From Muribaculaceae bacterium (GTDB taxonomy: Bacteria > Bacteroidota > Bacteroidia > Bacteroidales > Muribaculaceae): 62,777 nt of DNA. Shown here in pieces: positions 44,654 to 52,528 of this stretch. Location of the stretch: contig JAFTFA010000221.1 of NCBI GenBank assembly GCA_017449785.1, positions 1 to 62,777 of the forward strand, read 5' to 3'. The position numbers and the translations under genes are program-made. Position 1 is the first letter of the stretch; the number at the start of each line of letters is the position of its first letter. The notes beneath the pieces are model-generated. The model searched no databases. It saw only the letters and a list, made by a program, of their open reading frames with translations, and was not told where the DNA came from.

Positions 44654-45487
44654 ATGTCGATTGATACTATTTTGGCCGAGGCTACTGCTGTGGCGGTGAA
44701 GGACTTGTATGGCGTGGATTTTCCCGCCGAGAAGATTGTTCCCCAGACGACGAGAAAGGAGTTTGAGGGCAACTTGACGATTGTGGTGTTCCCGTTCTTG
44801 AAGGCGTCGCACAAGGCACCTGACATGACGGCACAGGAAATCGGTGAGCACATGGTGGCTCACTGTGAGGCTGTTGAGAAGTTCAATGTCATCAAGGGTT
44901 TCTTGAATGTCACGATCAAGCCGTCGTTCTGGACCGGCGTGCTGAAGCACGTCGCCGAGACGCCCGACTATGGCTTCAAGGCCGCTACCGCTGACAGCCA
45001 GCTGGTGATGATCGAGTACTCCTCGCCCAACACCAACAAGCCCCTGCACCTGGGCCACGTGCGCAACAACCTGCTGGGCTACAGCCTGTCAAGGATTATG
45101 GAGGCCAATGGCTACAAGGTGGTCAAGACCAACATCGTGAATGACCGCGGCATCCACATCTGCAAGTCGATGCTCGCCTGGCTCAAGTGGGGCGAGGGCG
45201 CCACTCCCGAGTCCACGGGCAAGAAGGGTGACCACCTGATCGGTGACTTCTATGTGGCCTTTGACAAGCACTACAAGGCCGAGGTCAAGCAGCTGGTCGA
45301 GCAGGGCATGAGCCAGGAGGAGGCCGAGAAGCAGGCCCCGCTCATCCAGGAGGCCCACGACATGCTGCGCCGCTGGGAGGCCGGTGATGCCGAGGTGCGT
45401 GCCCTGTGGGAGAAGATGAACGGTTGGGTGTATGCCGGCTTTGACGAGACCTATCGCCGCATGGGCGTGTCGTTTGTCAAGATTTAG
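44654..45487 (+). CDS. argS: Arginyl-tRNA synthetase, N-terminal part, ends at an in-frame TAG
   Basis: These 277 residues contain the additional N-terminal domain and the class I signature LHLGHVRNNLLG (HIGH box) at about residue 133-144. The frame ends at TAG (45485-45487) after SFVKI, exactly where homologues have a Tyr in a K-I-Y-x-E-S-x-T/S-Y-L segment; DESQSYLVGRDKVLEGL continues in the same frame. A single base change from TAT or TAC explains it. TAG is the normal stop of at least four other genes here, so recoding is unlikely. argS is normally essential, so either the base is wrong, the amber is suppressed, or a second copy exists. Confidence 0.9.
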   Translation: MSIDTILAEATAVAVKDLYGVDFPAEKIVPQTTRKEFEGNLTIVVFPFLKASHKAPDMTAQEIGEHMVAHCEAVEKFNVIKGFLNVTIKPSFWTGVLKHVAETPDYGFKAATADSQLVMIEYSSPNTNKPLHLGHVRNNLLGYSLSRIMEANGYKVVKTNIVNDRGIHICKSMLAWLKWGEGATPESTGKKGDHLIGDFYVAFDKHYKAEVKQLVEQGMSQEEAEKQAPLIQEAHDMLRRWEAGDAEVRALWEKMNGWVYAGFDETYRRMGVSFVKI

Positions 45488-45508
45488 GACGAGAGCCAGT
45501 CCTATCTC

Positions 45509-46438
45509 GTGGGCCGCGACAAGGTGCTCGAGGGCCTGGACAAGGGCCTGTTCTACCGCAAGGAGGACAACAGCGTGTGGGCCGACCTGACGCCCGACGG
45601 CCTGGACCACAAGTTGCTGCTGCGCAGCGACGGCACGTCGGTCTATATGACCCAGGACATCGGCACGGCACAGTTGCGCTACAAGGATTTCCCCATCGAC
45701 CGCATGATCTATGTGGTGGGCAATGAGCAGAACTATCACTTCCAGGTGCTCTCGCTGCTGCTCGACAAGCTGGGCTTCAAGTGGGGCAAGGACCTGGTAC
45801 ACTACTCCTACGGCATGGTAGAGCTGCCCAACGGCAAGATGAAGTCCCTCGAAGGCACTGTCGTGGATGCCGACGAACTCATGGATGAGATGATCAACAC
45901 CGCTACCCAGATGGCCGGCGAGCCCGGCCGCCTGCAGGGCGTTGCCGAGGACGAGCGAGAGGACGTGCTGCGCATGATCGGCCTGGGAGCCTTGAAGTAC
46001 TTCATCCTCAAGGTGGACCCCAGGAAGACGATGCTGTTTGACCCGAGCGAGTCGATCGACTTCAACGGCAACACGGGCCCGTTCATCCAGTACACCCATG
46101 CCCGCATCCAGTCGGTGCTGCGCAAGAGCGGTGACGACTACAAGGCCGTTGACGTCAGCGACGTGGCTCCCAACGAGAAGGAGACGACGCTGATCCAGAA
46201 GCTGGCCGACTTCACGACCGCCGTTGCCGATGCCGGGCGCAACTACAGCCCGGCGCTCATCGCCAACTATGTCTATGACCTGGCCAAAGAGTTCAACCAG
46301 TTCTACCACGACTACAGCATCCTCAAGGAACAGGACGAGAAGGTGCGTGCCCTGCGCCTGCTGCTGAGCGCCACCGTGGCCGATGTCATCAAGCGCGGCA
46401 TGGGCTTGCTGGGCATCGAGGTGCCTGACCGCATGTAA
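45509..46438 (+). CDS. argS: Arginyl-tRNA synthetase, C-terminal part
   Basis: This is the continuation in the same frame, open from 45488; the first possible start is GTG at 45509 (MGRDKVLEG). It carries the second class I signature as GKMKSLEGTVVDADEL (KMSK equivalent), the NYHFQVL/GNEQ active-site region and the anticodon-binding helices ending GIEVPDRM. On its own it lacks the HIGH box and would be inactive. The split separates the two halves of the Rossmann catalytic domain. Confidence 0.9.
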   Translation: MGRDKVLEGLDKGLFYRKEDNSVWADLTPDGLDHKLLLRSDGTSVYMTQDIGTAQLRYKDFPIDRMIYVVGNEQNYHFQVLSLLLDKLGFKWGKDLVHYSYGMVELPNGKMKSLEGTVVDADELMDEMINTATQMAGEPGRLQGVAEDEREDVLRMIGLGALKYFILKVDPRKTMLFDPSESIDFNGNTGPFIQYTHARIQSVLRKSGDDYKAVDVSDVAPNEKETTLIQKLADFTTAVADAGRNYSPALIANYVYDLAKEFNQFYHDYSILKEQDEKVRALRLLLSATVADVIKRGMGLLGIEVPDRM

Positions 46439-46465
46439 AAACGCGGGGGCGGCCGTCGCCCGGCG

Positions 46466-46482
46466 TTGGCATGGTTTTTGCT
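46466..46482 (+). promoter_or_regulatory. Sigma-54-type promoter of the Bax-inhibitor family gene
   Basis: TTGGCATGGTTTTTGCT has GG and GC exactly 10 bases apart and matches TGGCACG-N4-TTGCW at all but one position. It ends 38 bases before the start at 46521. Confidence 0.65.
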
Positions 46483-46520
46483 GAGGAATATATAGAAGAA
46501 CCTAAAAGAAACAATGAAAT

Positions 46521-47255
46521 ATGAACGAATGGACTAACATGAACGAGACCGGCTACAGGACAGCCGTCCAGGCCGAGAATGAAATGTCGCTGCAGCGCTA
46601 CATGGCTAGCGTGATGCGCCGTGTGTATGGCAAGATGACGCTTGGCCTGCTGGTGACAGCGATCACGTCGCTGCTGGTCGTGTCGAGTGACGCGGCGTTG
46701 CAACTGCTCTTCAGCTCGCGTGCGACGCTGTGGATCCTGGTTGCCGTGGAATTGGGCCTGGTGTTCTCGCTGTCGGCTGCTATCGACAAGATGAGCAACG
46801 GCGTGGCCACCATGATGTTCTACCTGTACAGCATGGTCAACGGCTTGACCTTGACGCCCATCTTCCTGGCCTACACGGGAACGAGCCTTGCCGCCACCTT
46901 CGGCATCACGGCTGCCACGTTTGGCGCGATGACCATCTTCGGCTATGTTACCCGTCAGGATCTGTCCAAGATCGGCAGCATCCTGTTCATGGGGCTCATT
47001 GGCCTGATCGTGTGCAGCCTGATCAATATCTTCCTGCTGCACAGCACGATGTTTGACCTCGTGGTGAGTGCCGTCGGCGTGCTCATCTTTGTGGGCCTGA
47101 CGGCATGGGACACCCAGTACATCAAGCAGATGTGTGCCGAGTCCGACCAGTCGATGGTGAGCAAGGTTGCCACGATGGGTGCCCTGAGGCTCTATCTCGA
47201 CTTCATCAACCTGTTCCTGTACCTGCTGCGCTTCTTCGGCGTCCGCCGCGACTGA
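46521..47255 (+). CDS. Bax inhibitor-1/YccA family membrane protein
   Basis: The 244-residue protein has seven predicted membrane helices and the BI-1 (UPF0005/YccA) pattern, with the last segment reading WDTQYIKQMC and LRLYLDFINLFLYLLRFFG. Members are pH-gated calcium leak channels or protease partners (YccA with FtsH); the role here is unknown. It is single, with a sigma-54-type promoter upstream and a good terminator downstream. Confidence 0.92.
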   Translation: MNEWTNMNETGYRTAVQAENEMSLQRYMASVMRRVYGKMTLGLLVTAITSLLVVSSDAALQLLFSSRATLWILVAVELGLVFSLSAAIDKMSNGVATMMFYLYSMVNGLTLTPIFLAYTGTSLAATFGITAATFGAMTIFGYVTRQDLSKIGSILFMGLIGLIVCSLINIFLLHSTMFDLVVSAVGVLIFVGLTAWDTQYIKQMCAESDQSMVSKVATMGALRLYLDFINLFLYLLRFFGVRRD

Positions 47256-47293
47256 TATCCGTCAGATAACACAGCCAACCCGATAAGACAACG

Positions 47294-47331
47294 GCCCCGA
47301 CAACCATCACGTTGCCGGGGCTGTTTTTTTT
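47294..47331 (+). terminator. Rho-independent terminator
   Basis: The stem 47294-47304 against 47311-47321 pairs 10 of 11 bases (GCCCCG core) with a 6-nt loop and is followed by TGTTTTTTTT. It lies 39 bases after the Bax-inhibitor family gene. Confidence 0.9.
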
Positions 47332-47353
47332 AGAAATAATCGGAGTGAAATTG

Positions 47354-47383
47354 TTGTAAATTGGGTAGAAAGTTCTATATTTG
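47354..47383 (+). promoter_or_regulatory. Promoter of the amylase gene
   Basis: TTG at 47354-47356 and TATATTTG at 47376-47383 are 19 bases apart, a consensus match. The leader is about 27 bases. Confidence 0.7.
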
Positions 47384-47416
47384 TGGTGTTAATAACCATC
47401 AGATAATTCAAGGATT

Positions 47417-49498
47417 ATGAAACGGATTTTTAGTATTGTCGTGTGGGTGCTGTTGCCAGTGGCGGTGCTGGCGCAGGGTTGGCCCTCGGGTTACGGTGGC
47501 GTGATGTTGCAGGGATTCTATTGGGATTCCTATAGTGACAGCAAGTGGACCCATCTCGAAGGTCAGGCCGACGAGCTGGCCGAGTTTTTCAGCCTCGTGT
47601 GGGTACCGCAGAGTGGCTATTGCAGCGGCTATAACTCGATGGGTTATGACCCGTTGTATTGGTTTGCCAACTACAATAGCTCCTTCGGCTCCAAGGCTCA
47701 GTTGCAGTCGATGATCAACACCTTCAAGGCTAAGGGTATCGGTACCATTGCCGACGTGGTGATCAACCACCGCAAGAATGTGTCCAACTGGGTGGATTTT
47801 CCTGCCGAGGCCTACAAGGGCGTGAGCTATCAGTTGAAGTCGACCGACATCTGCCGCGACGATGACGGTGGCGCTGCACTCAACTGGGCTAGCCAGAATG
47901 GCTACTCGCTGAGCAGTAACAATGACACAGGTGAGGACTGGGGCGGCATGCGCGACCTGGACCACACGAGTACCAACGTTCAGAACAATGTCAAGGCCTA
48001 TCTGGGAATGTTGCTCAACGACCTGGGCTATGCGGGCTTCCGCTACGATATGACCAAGGGCTATGCTGCCAGTTACACGGGCATGTATAACGCCTATGCG
48101 GCACCCACTTACTCGGTGGGCGAGTACTGGGATGGCAACCTTACCAATGTCAAGGCGTGGATCGACGGTACCAAAGTCAATGGCGTGGTGCAGAGTGCGG
48201 CCTTTGACTTCCCCTTTCGCTACACTGTGCGCGATGCGGTGAACAATAACCGCTGGACCAACCTGGCCGGCAGTGGCAAGGGCCTGAACATGGAGGCCAG
48301 CTATAAGCGTTATGCTGTGACCTTTGTCGAGAACCATGACACGCAATACCGCGACTCCAGCAATCCGCAGGATCCTCTTAACCAATATATTGAGGCCGCC
48401 AATGCCTATATGTTGGCACTGCCCGGCACGCCGTGCATCTTCCTCAAGCACTGGCAGACCTACAAGGAGAGCATCAAGCAGATGATCTATGCCCGCCGGC
48501 TGGCCGGCATTACCAACACCAGCGCGACCGCGCAGCAAGCCAATAGTTCTTCTCTCAACTACTATGCCCAGTGCACAACGGGCACACGCGGCACCCTGCT
48601 GGCGGCAATGGGCAGCAACAGCTATACCATTCCCTCCAATTACGTGCTCGTGGCCAGCGGCACCAACTATCGTCTGGCCTTGAGCAAGAACACCGAGACC
48701 GCTTGGGCCAGCGTTCCGAGCGGTACGCGTCAGGACCCGTTCGACGTCACGCTGACGGCCGTGAGCCAGACTGCGGGAGCCCAGATCGTCTATACCCTCG
48801 ATGGCAGCGAGCCCACGGTGACCAACGGCACTGTAGTTGCCAGCGGTGCCACCGTGCGCATCGGTCGCTGCCTGACGATGAAGGCCGGCCTGCTCATCAA
48901 TGGCACGGTGACGGGCGTCATCACCCGCAATTATTCGGTTGTCAACGAGGATTATGATGCCTATGAGATCACGGTCTATCTCAAGGACCCGACCGCATCG
49001 CCCAATAACTGGCCCCAGGTAGTCTACTACTGCTGGGACAGCAACAACGCACAGCAATGCGGCAACTGGCCCGGTGCGGTTGTTACCGACACCCGTATCG
49101 TCAACGGCCAGAAGTTCTACTACAAGACTTTCATGATCACGGGCAGCCAGTATAGCGTGAACTTCGTGTTCAATCAGGGCGGCAGCACCGCCAGCAGCCA
49201 CCAGACGGTGGACGTGACAGGCGTGAGGGAGACCTCCTTCTATGAAGTGACGAGCCAGACCAACAAGTATCAGGTGCGTGACGTGACTGCCGAATACTTG
49301 CCCTACCTGGACGTGCTGCCCGGTGACGTCAACGACGACGGCATGCGCAGCATCACCGATGTGACCGCGCTGATCAACTACCTGTTGAGCAGTGACGGTT
49401 CATTGATTAACTTGGCCGCTGCCGACGTGAATGGCGACGGCATATGCACCATCACAGACGTCACGGCCCTGATCAACTTGCTGCTCTCGGGCCGCTGA
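47417..49498 (+). CDS. Secreted GH13 alpha-amylase with dockerin
   Basis: The 693-residue protein has a signal peptide (1-20), a GH13 catalytic domain (about 22-410) with DVVINH (113-118), nucleophile Asp211 (GFRYDM), acid Glu236 (VGEYWD) and Asp308 (FVENHD). A chitobiase-like C-terminal beta module follows (about 435-510), then a starch-binding-like module (about 513-630; VYYCWDS and CGNWPG) and a dockerin pair GDVNDDGMRSITDV and DVNGDGICTITDV. It should hydrolyse alpha-1,4 glucan outside the cell. It is upstream of porV, in the same direction, with 113 bases between. Confidence 0.93.
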   Translation: MKRIFSIVVWVLLPVAVLAQGWPSGYGGVMLQGFYWDSYSDSKWTHLEGQADELAEFFSLVWVPQSGYCSGYNSMGYDPLYWFANYNSSFGSKAQLQSMINTFKAKGIGTIADVVINHRKNVSNWVDFPAEAYKGVSYQLKSTDICRDDDGGAALNWASQNGYSLSSNNDTGEDWGGMRDLDHTSTNVQNNVKAYLGMLLNDLGYAGFRYDMTKGYAASYTGMYNAYAAPTYSVGEYWDGNLTNVKAWIDGTKVNGVVQSAAFDFPFRYTVRDAVNNNRWTNLAGSGKGLNMEASYKRYAVTFVENHDTQYRDSSNPQDPLNQYIEAANAYMLALPGTPCIFLKHWQTYKESIKQMIYARRLAGITNTSATAQQANSSSLNYYAQCTTGTRGTLLAAMGSNSYTIPSNYVLVASGTNYRLALSKNTETAWASVPSGTRQDPFDVTLTAVSQTAGAQIVYTLDGSEPTVTNGTVVASGATVRIGRCLTMKAGLLINGTVTGVITRNYSVVNEDYDAYEITVYLKDPTASPNNWPQVVYYCWDSNNAQQCGNWPGAVVTDTRIVNGQKFYYKTFMITGSQYSVNFVFNQGGSTASSHQTVDVTGVRETSFYEVTSQTNKYQVRDVTAEYLPYLDVLPGDVNDDGMRSITDVTALINYLLSSDGSLINLAAADVNGDGICTITDVTALINLLLSGR

Positions 49499-49611
49499 AT
49501 GGCGGGGTGAGGGACTGGTCGAATCACACTTTAGTGGTAACGTTATACAATAAACCGAGGTTTTCTTAGTTAATTAGGTAAAAGACAATTGTAATTTTTT
49601 TCTAATTAGAA

Positions 49612-50784
49612 ATGAAACTGACCAAGTCAATAGTTGCCATCACCCTGATGGCTACCGCCCTGACGGCCTTTGCCCAGGACGATATCAAGAATACCGAGTT
49701 CAACCCCCTGACCACTGGTGTGACCTCGCTGAGCATCACCCCCGATGCCCGCGGTGCCTCGATGGGCGACCTGGGTGCCGCTACCGAGGCCGACGTGAAC
49801 TCGCAGTTCTGGAATCCGTCGAAGTATGCCTTTGCCTACAGCCGGGCCGGTGTCTCATTGTCCTACACCCCGTGGCTGCGCAAGATCGTCAACGACATCT
49901 ATCTGGCCAACCTGGCCGGTTACTACAAGATCGGCGGCAGCGACAACCAGGCCGTGAGTGCCTCGCTGCGCTACTTCTCGCTGGGCGAGGTGATGGCTAC
50001 CGACGGCGAGGGTGCCACGGTATCGACCATCAACCCGTTTGAGATGGCAGTGGACGCCGGTTATAGCCGCAAACTGAGTGAGAAATTCGCGATGGGCGTG
50101 ACCCTGCGATTTGTCTATAGCGACCTGGGCTTCACCTCGATGAACACGGGTGAGCAGCAGACGAGTGCGACGGCCTTTGCCGCCGACATCTCGGGCTACT
50201 ATACCACGTTCCCCGTCATCGGCCGCAACGAGTGCCAGTGGGCCCTGGGTTTCAACCTGTCCAACATCGGTTCCAAGGTGTCCTTCAACAAGGGTAACGA
50301 CCCTGCCTACCTGCCCGCCAACCTGAAGCTGGGTACCGCCTTCACCTTCCCTCTGGCCGACTACAACAACCTGACGCTGGCCGTTGATGCCAACCGCATG
50401 CTCGTTCCCGCCAAGCCTCGTCCCGAGCAATTTGATGACAACCTGGCCTATGACGACGCGCTGCAGGAGTGGAAAGACAAGTCGTCGATCTCGGGTATCT
50501 TTGACAGCTTCAAGGATGACTTTTTCAAGCGCATCACCTATTCGGTGGGTGCCGAGTATGCCTACAACCAGCAGTTCTTCCTGCGCGGCGGCTACTACTA
50601 CGAGAGCAAGTTTGCCGGTAACCGCCAGTACTTCGGTCTGGGTGCCGGTTTCTCGCTCAATGTCATCAAGATTGATGCCAGCTACATGATCGCCACGGCC
50701 CAGAACAGCCCTCTGGACCAGACGCTGCGCTTCACCCTGTCGTTTGACATGGACGGCATCAAGGACCTCTTCGGCCGCAATTAA
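49612..50784 (+). CDS. porV: Type IX secretion system outer membrane protein PorV
   Basis: The 390-residue protein has a signal peptide (cleavage after TAFAQ) and the PorV/LptO family pattern, an outer membrane beta-barrel of 14 strands. Conserved segments are LSITPDARGASMGDLGAAT and NSQFWNPSKYAFA. PorV collects cargo from the translocon and passes it to PorU for attachment. ispF follows after 67 bases, the porV-ispF order known in Bacteroidales. Repeat-rich A-tracts (50785-50850) lie between. Confidence 0.93.
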   Translation: MKLTKSIVAITLMATALTAFAQDDIKNTEFNPLTTGVTSLSITPDARGASMGDLGAATEADVNSQFWNPSKYAFAYSRAGVSLSYTPWLRKIVNDIYLANLAGYYKIGGSDNQAVSASLRYFSLGEVMATDGEGATVSTINPFEMAVDAGYSRKLSEKFAMGVTLRFVYSDLGFTSMNTGEQQTSATAFAADISGYYTTFPVIGRNECQWALGFNLSNIGSKVSFNKGNDPAYLPANLKLGTAFTFPLADYNNLTLAVDANRMLVPAKPRPEQFDDNLAYDDALQEWKDKSSISGIFDSFKDDFFKRITYSVGAEYAYNQQFFLRGGYYYESKFAGNRQYFGLGAGFSLNVIKIDASYMIATAQNSPLDQTLRFTLSFDMDGIKDLFGRN

Positions 50785-50804
50785 AAAAAAGGCTAACAAC
50801 TTAA

Positions 50805-50834
50805 AACTAACAACTTAAAACTTAAAACTAAAAA
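50805..50834 (+). repeat. A-rich leader repeat shared with 12423-12452
   Basis: Thirty bases of AACTTAAAACT-type units immediately upstream of ispF are identical to the minus strand of 12423-12452. Their position just before unrelated start codons suggests a translation-related or spreading leader element. Confidence 0.7.
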
Positions 50835-50851
50835 ACTTACAACTTCAACCA

Positions 50852-51340
50852 ATGTTTCGCGTGGGATATGGATTTGACGTTCACCGTCTGGTCGAGGGGC
50901 GTGCCCTGTGGCTGGGTGGCGTGAACATACCCTGGGAGCGCGGCCTGCTGGGTCACAGCGATGCCGACGTTGCCATCCATGCCCTGTGCGACGCCCTGCT
51001 GGGTGCCGCCGCGCTGCGCGACATCGGTTACCACTTCCCTGACACCGACCCGCGCTACAAGGGCATCGACAGCCGCCTGCTGCTGCGCCACGTGATGCGC
51101 CTGCTTGATGAGAAGGGCTACAGGCTGGGAAATTGTGACATCACCATCTGTGCCGAGCAGCCCAAACTCAATCCCCACATCCCCGCCATGCAGCAGCAAC
51201 TGGCCCAGTGCATGGGCTGCGGGCCCGACCAGGTGTCTATCAAGGCCACCACGACCGAGAAACTGGGCTATACCGGCCGCGGCGAGGGCATTGCCGCCCA
51301 TGCCGTCGCCCTCATCGAGACCAAACCCGAGCAGCCATGA
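50852..51340 (+). CDS. ispF: 2-C-methyl-D-erythritol 2,4-cyclodiphosphate synthase
   Basis: The 162-residue protein matches IspF over its length: metal ligands Asp9 and His11 in [32 protein letters not shown], and the C-terminal [24 protein letters not shown]. It makes the cyclic diphosphate of the MEP isoprenoid pathway. Its stop overlaps the next start by four bases (ATGA). Confidence 0.97.
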   Translation: MFRVGYGFDVHRLVEGRALWLGGVNIPWERGLLGHSDADVAIHALCDALLGAAALRDIGYHFPDTDPRYKGIDSRLLLRHVMRLLDEKGYRLGNCDITICAEQPKLNPHIPAMQQQLAQCMGCGPDQVSIKATTTEKLGYTGRGEGIAAHAVALIETKPEQP

Positions 51341-52407
51341 TGAGCGAGTCCCGACTGCAACGTCGTGTCCCCTATCTGGACATCCTGCGGGTGCTGGCGT
51401 GCGTGCTGGTCATCCTCATCCACACGCCCATCCGCCAATATGATACCTATTACAACACGCCGTCGCTGGCCGGAGCCGTCTATACCGTGCTGGTGGCGGT
51501 GAACTGCAACCTCTTCTTCATGATCACCGGCGCACTGTTGCTGCCCGTCAAGATGACCGCGCGGCGCTTTGTCAAGCGTCGCCTGTGGGTCGTGCTGCCG
51601 CCGCTGGCAGTGTGGACTGTCATCTACCTGCTGGAGCATGCCTTCCTGGTCCACAACTTCACGCCCAAACTGCTCACGTCCATCCTGTTCCACCCGGTCG
51701 AGGGCCTGCTGTGGTACTTGTATGTGCTGGCGGTCATCTATGTGACGCTGCCACTGGTGAGCCGTTGCATCGATGCCGTGGGCAAGCGCGGCGTGGAACT
51801 GGTGCTGGTGCTGTGGGTGCTGTCATCGTTCATCCCCTACCAGCACGGCATCTTCATCGAGTCGTTGCAGCCGAGCCACAACATGTTCGGCGCGTTTGCC
51901 AACTACTACGGCTACGTGCTGCTGGGCTACTATATCCACCACTACGGCCTGCCCGTCTTTACCCGTGAGCATGGCTGGAAGTGGGCGTTGCTGCTGGCGC
52001 TGGGCATCGTGGGCATGCCCATGCTGGAATTTCTAGTGCAGGGCCACTTTGACATCACCTGGCAGCAGCACATCGACACGATAACCAACGACATCAGCGT
52101 GAACAACATCGCGATGGCCACCTTGATCTACTGCACGGCGCGACGTTTCGCTCCCGAGCGGTATGACCGCGTGCGCCGCCCCGGTGCCGCCCTGTGGTGG
52201 CCCCTGCTGAGCAAGTGCACGCTGGGCATCTACCTGTCCCAGATGATCGTGCTGCGACAGGTGGTATGGCCCCTGACGCCGTGGCTGGGCCAGGCCCATT
52301 GGGTCATCGACAGCCTGGTGAGCGGCGTGCTGGCCTTCGGTCTGTGCTTGCTGCTGACGCTCGTGCTGCGCCGCCTGCCGCATCACCGCTACATCGTGGG
52401 CAAGTGA
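51337..52407 (+). CDS. Acyltransferase 3 family membrane protein
   Basis: The 356-residue protein has about ten membrane helices and the acyltransferase 3 start [19 protein letters not shown], with the conserved Arg and His. It probably O-acetylates or otherwise acylates an exported polysaccharide, lipid A or a similar substrate in the inner membrane. The ORF is open to 51208, but ATG 51337 (or 51340) overlaps the ispF stop and begins the conserved sequence. It is translationally coupled to ispF. Confidence 0.9.
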   Translation: MMSESRLQRRVPYLDILRVLACVLVILIHTPIRQYDTYYNTPSLAGAVYTVLVAVNCNLFFMITGALLLPVKMTARRFVKRRLWVVLPPLAVWTVIYLLEHAFLVHNFTPKLLTSILFHPVEGLLWYLYVLAVIYVTLPLVSRCIDAVGKRGVELVLVLWVLSSFIPYQHGIFIESLQPSHNMFGAFANYYGYVLLGYYIHHYGLPVFTREHGWKWALLLALGIVGMPMLEFLVQGHFDITWQQHIDTITNDISVNNIAMATLIYCTARRFAPERYDRVRRPGAALWWPLLSKCTLGIYLSQMIVLRQVVWPLTPWLGQAHWVIDSLVSGVLAFGLCLLLTLVLRRLPHHRYIVGK

Positions 52408-52482
52408 GGCCCGGACGCGCGGTAATCTTGCTTTTTCTTTAAAAAATTGCATGAATATGGGGCATTTTTTAATGTCTTGATG

Positions 52483-52490
52483 TACCTTTG
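52483..52490 (+). promoter_or_regulatory. -7 box of the phosphodiester glycosidase gene
   Basis: TACCTTTG is an exact -7 element 38 bases before the start at 52529, in an AT-rich gap. The -33 element is not clear. Confidence 0.55.
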
Positions 52491-52528
52491 CATCTGGAAA
52501 AACCTAGCAACATCAAAGAACTATTTTT

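Noticed and set aside
45485-45487. TAG reassigned as a sense codon in this organism
   Set aside because: At least four other genes here end in TAG at the expected place, so general reassignment does not fit.
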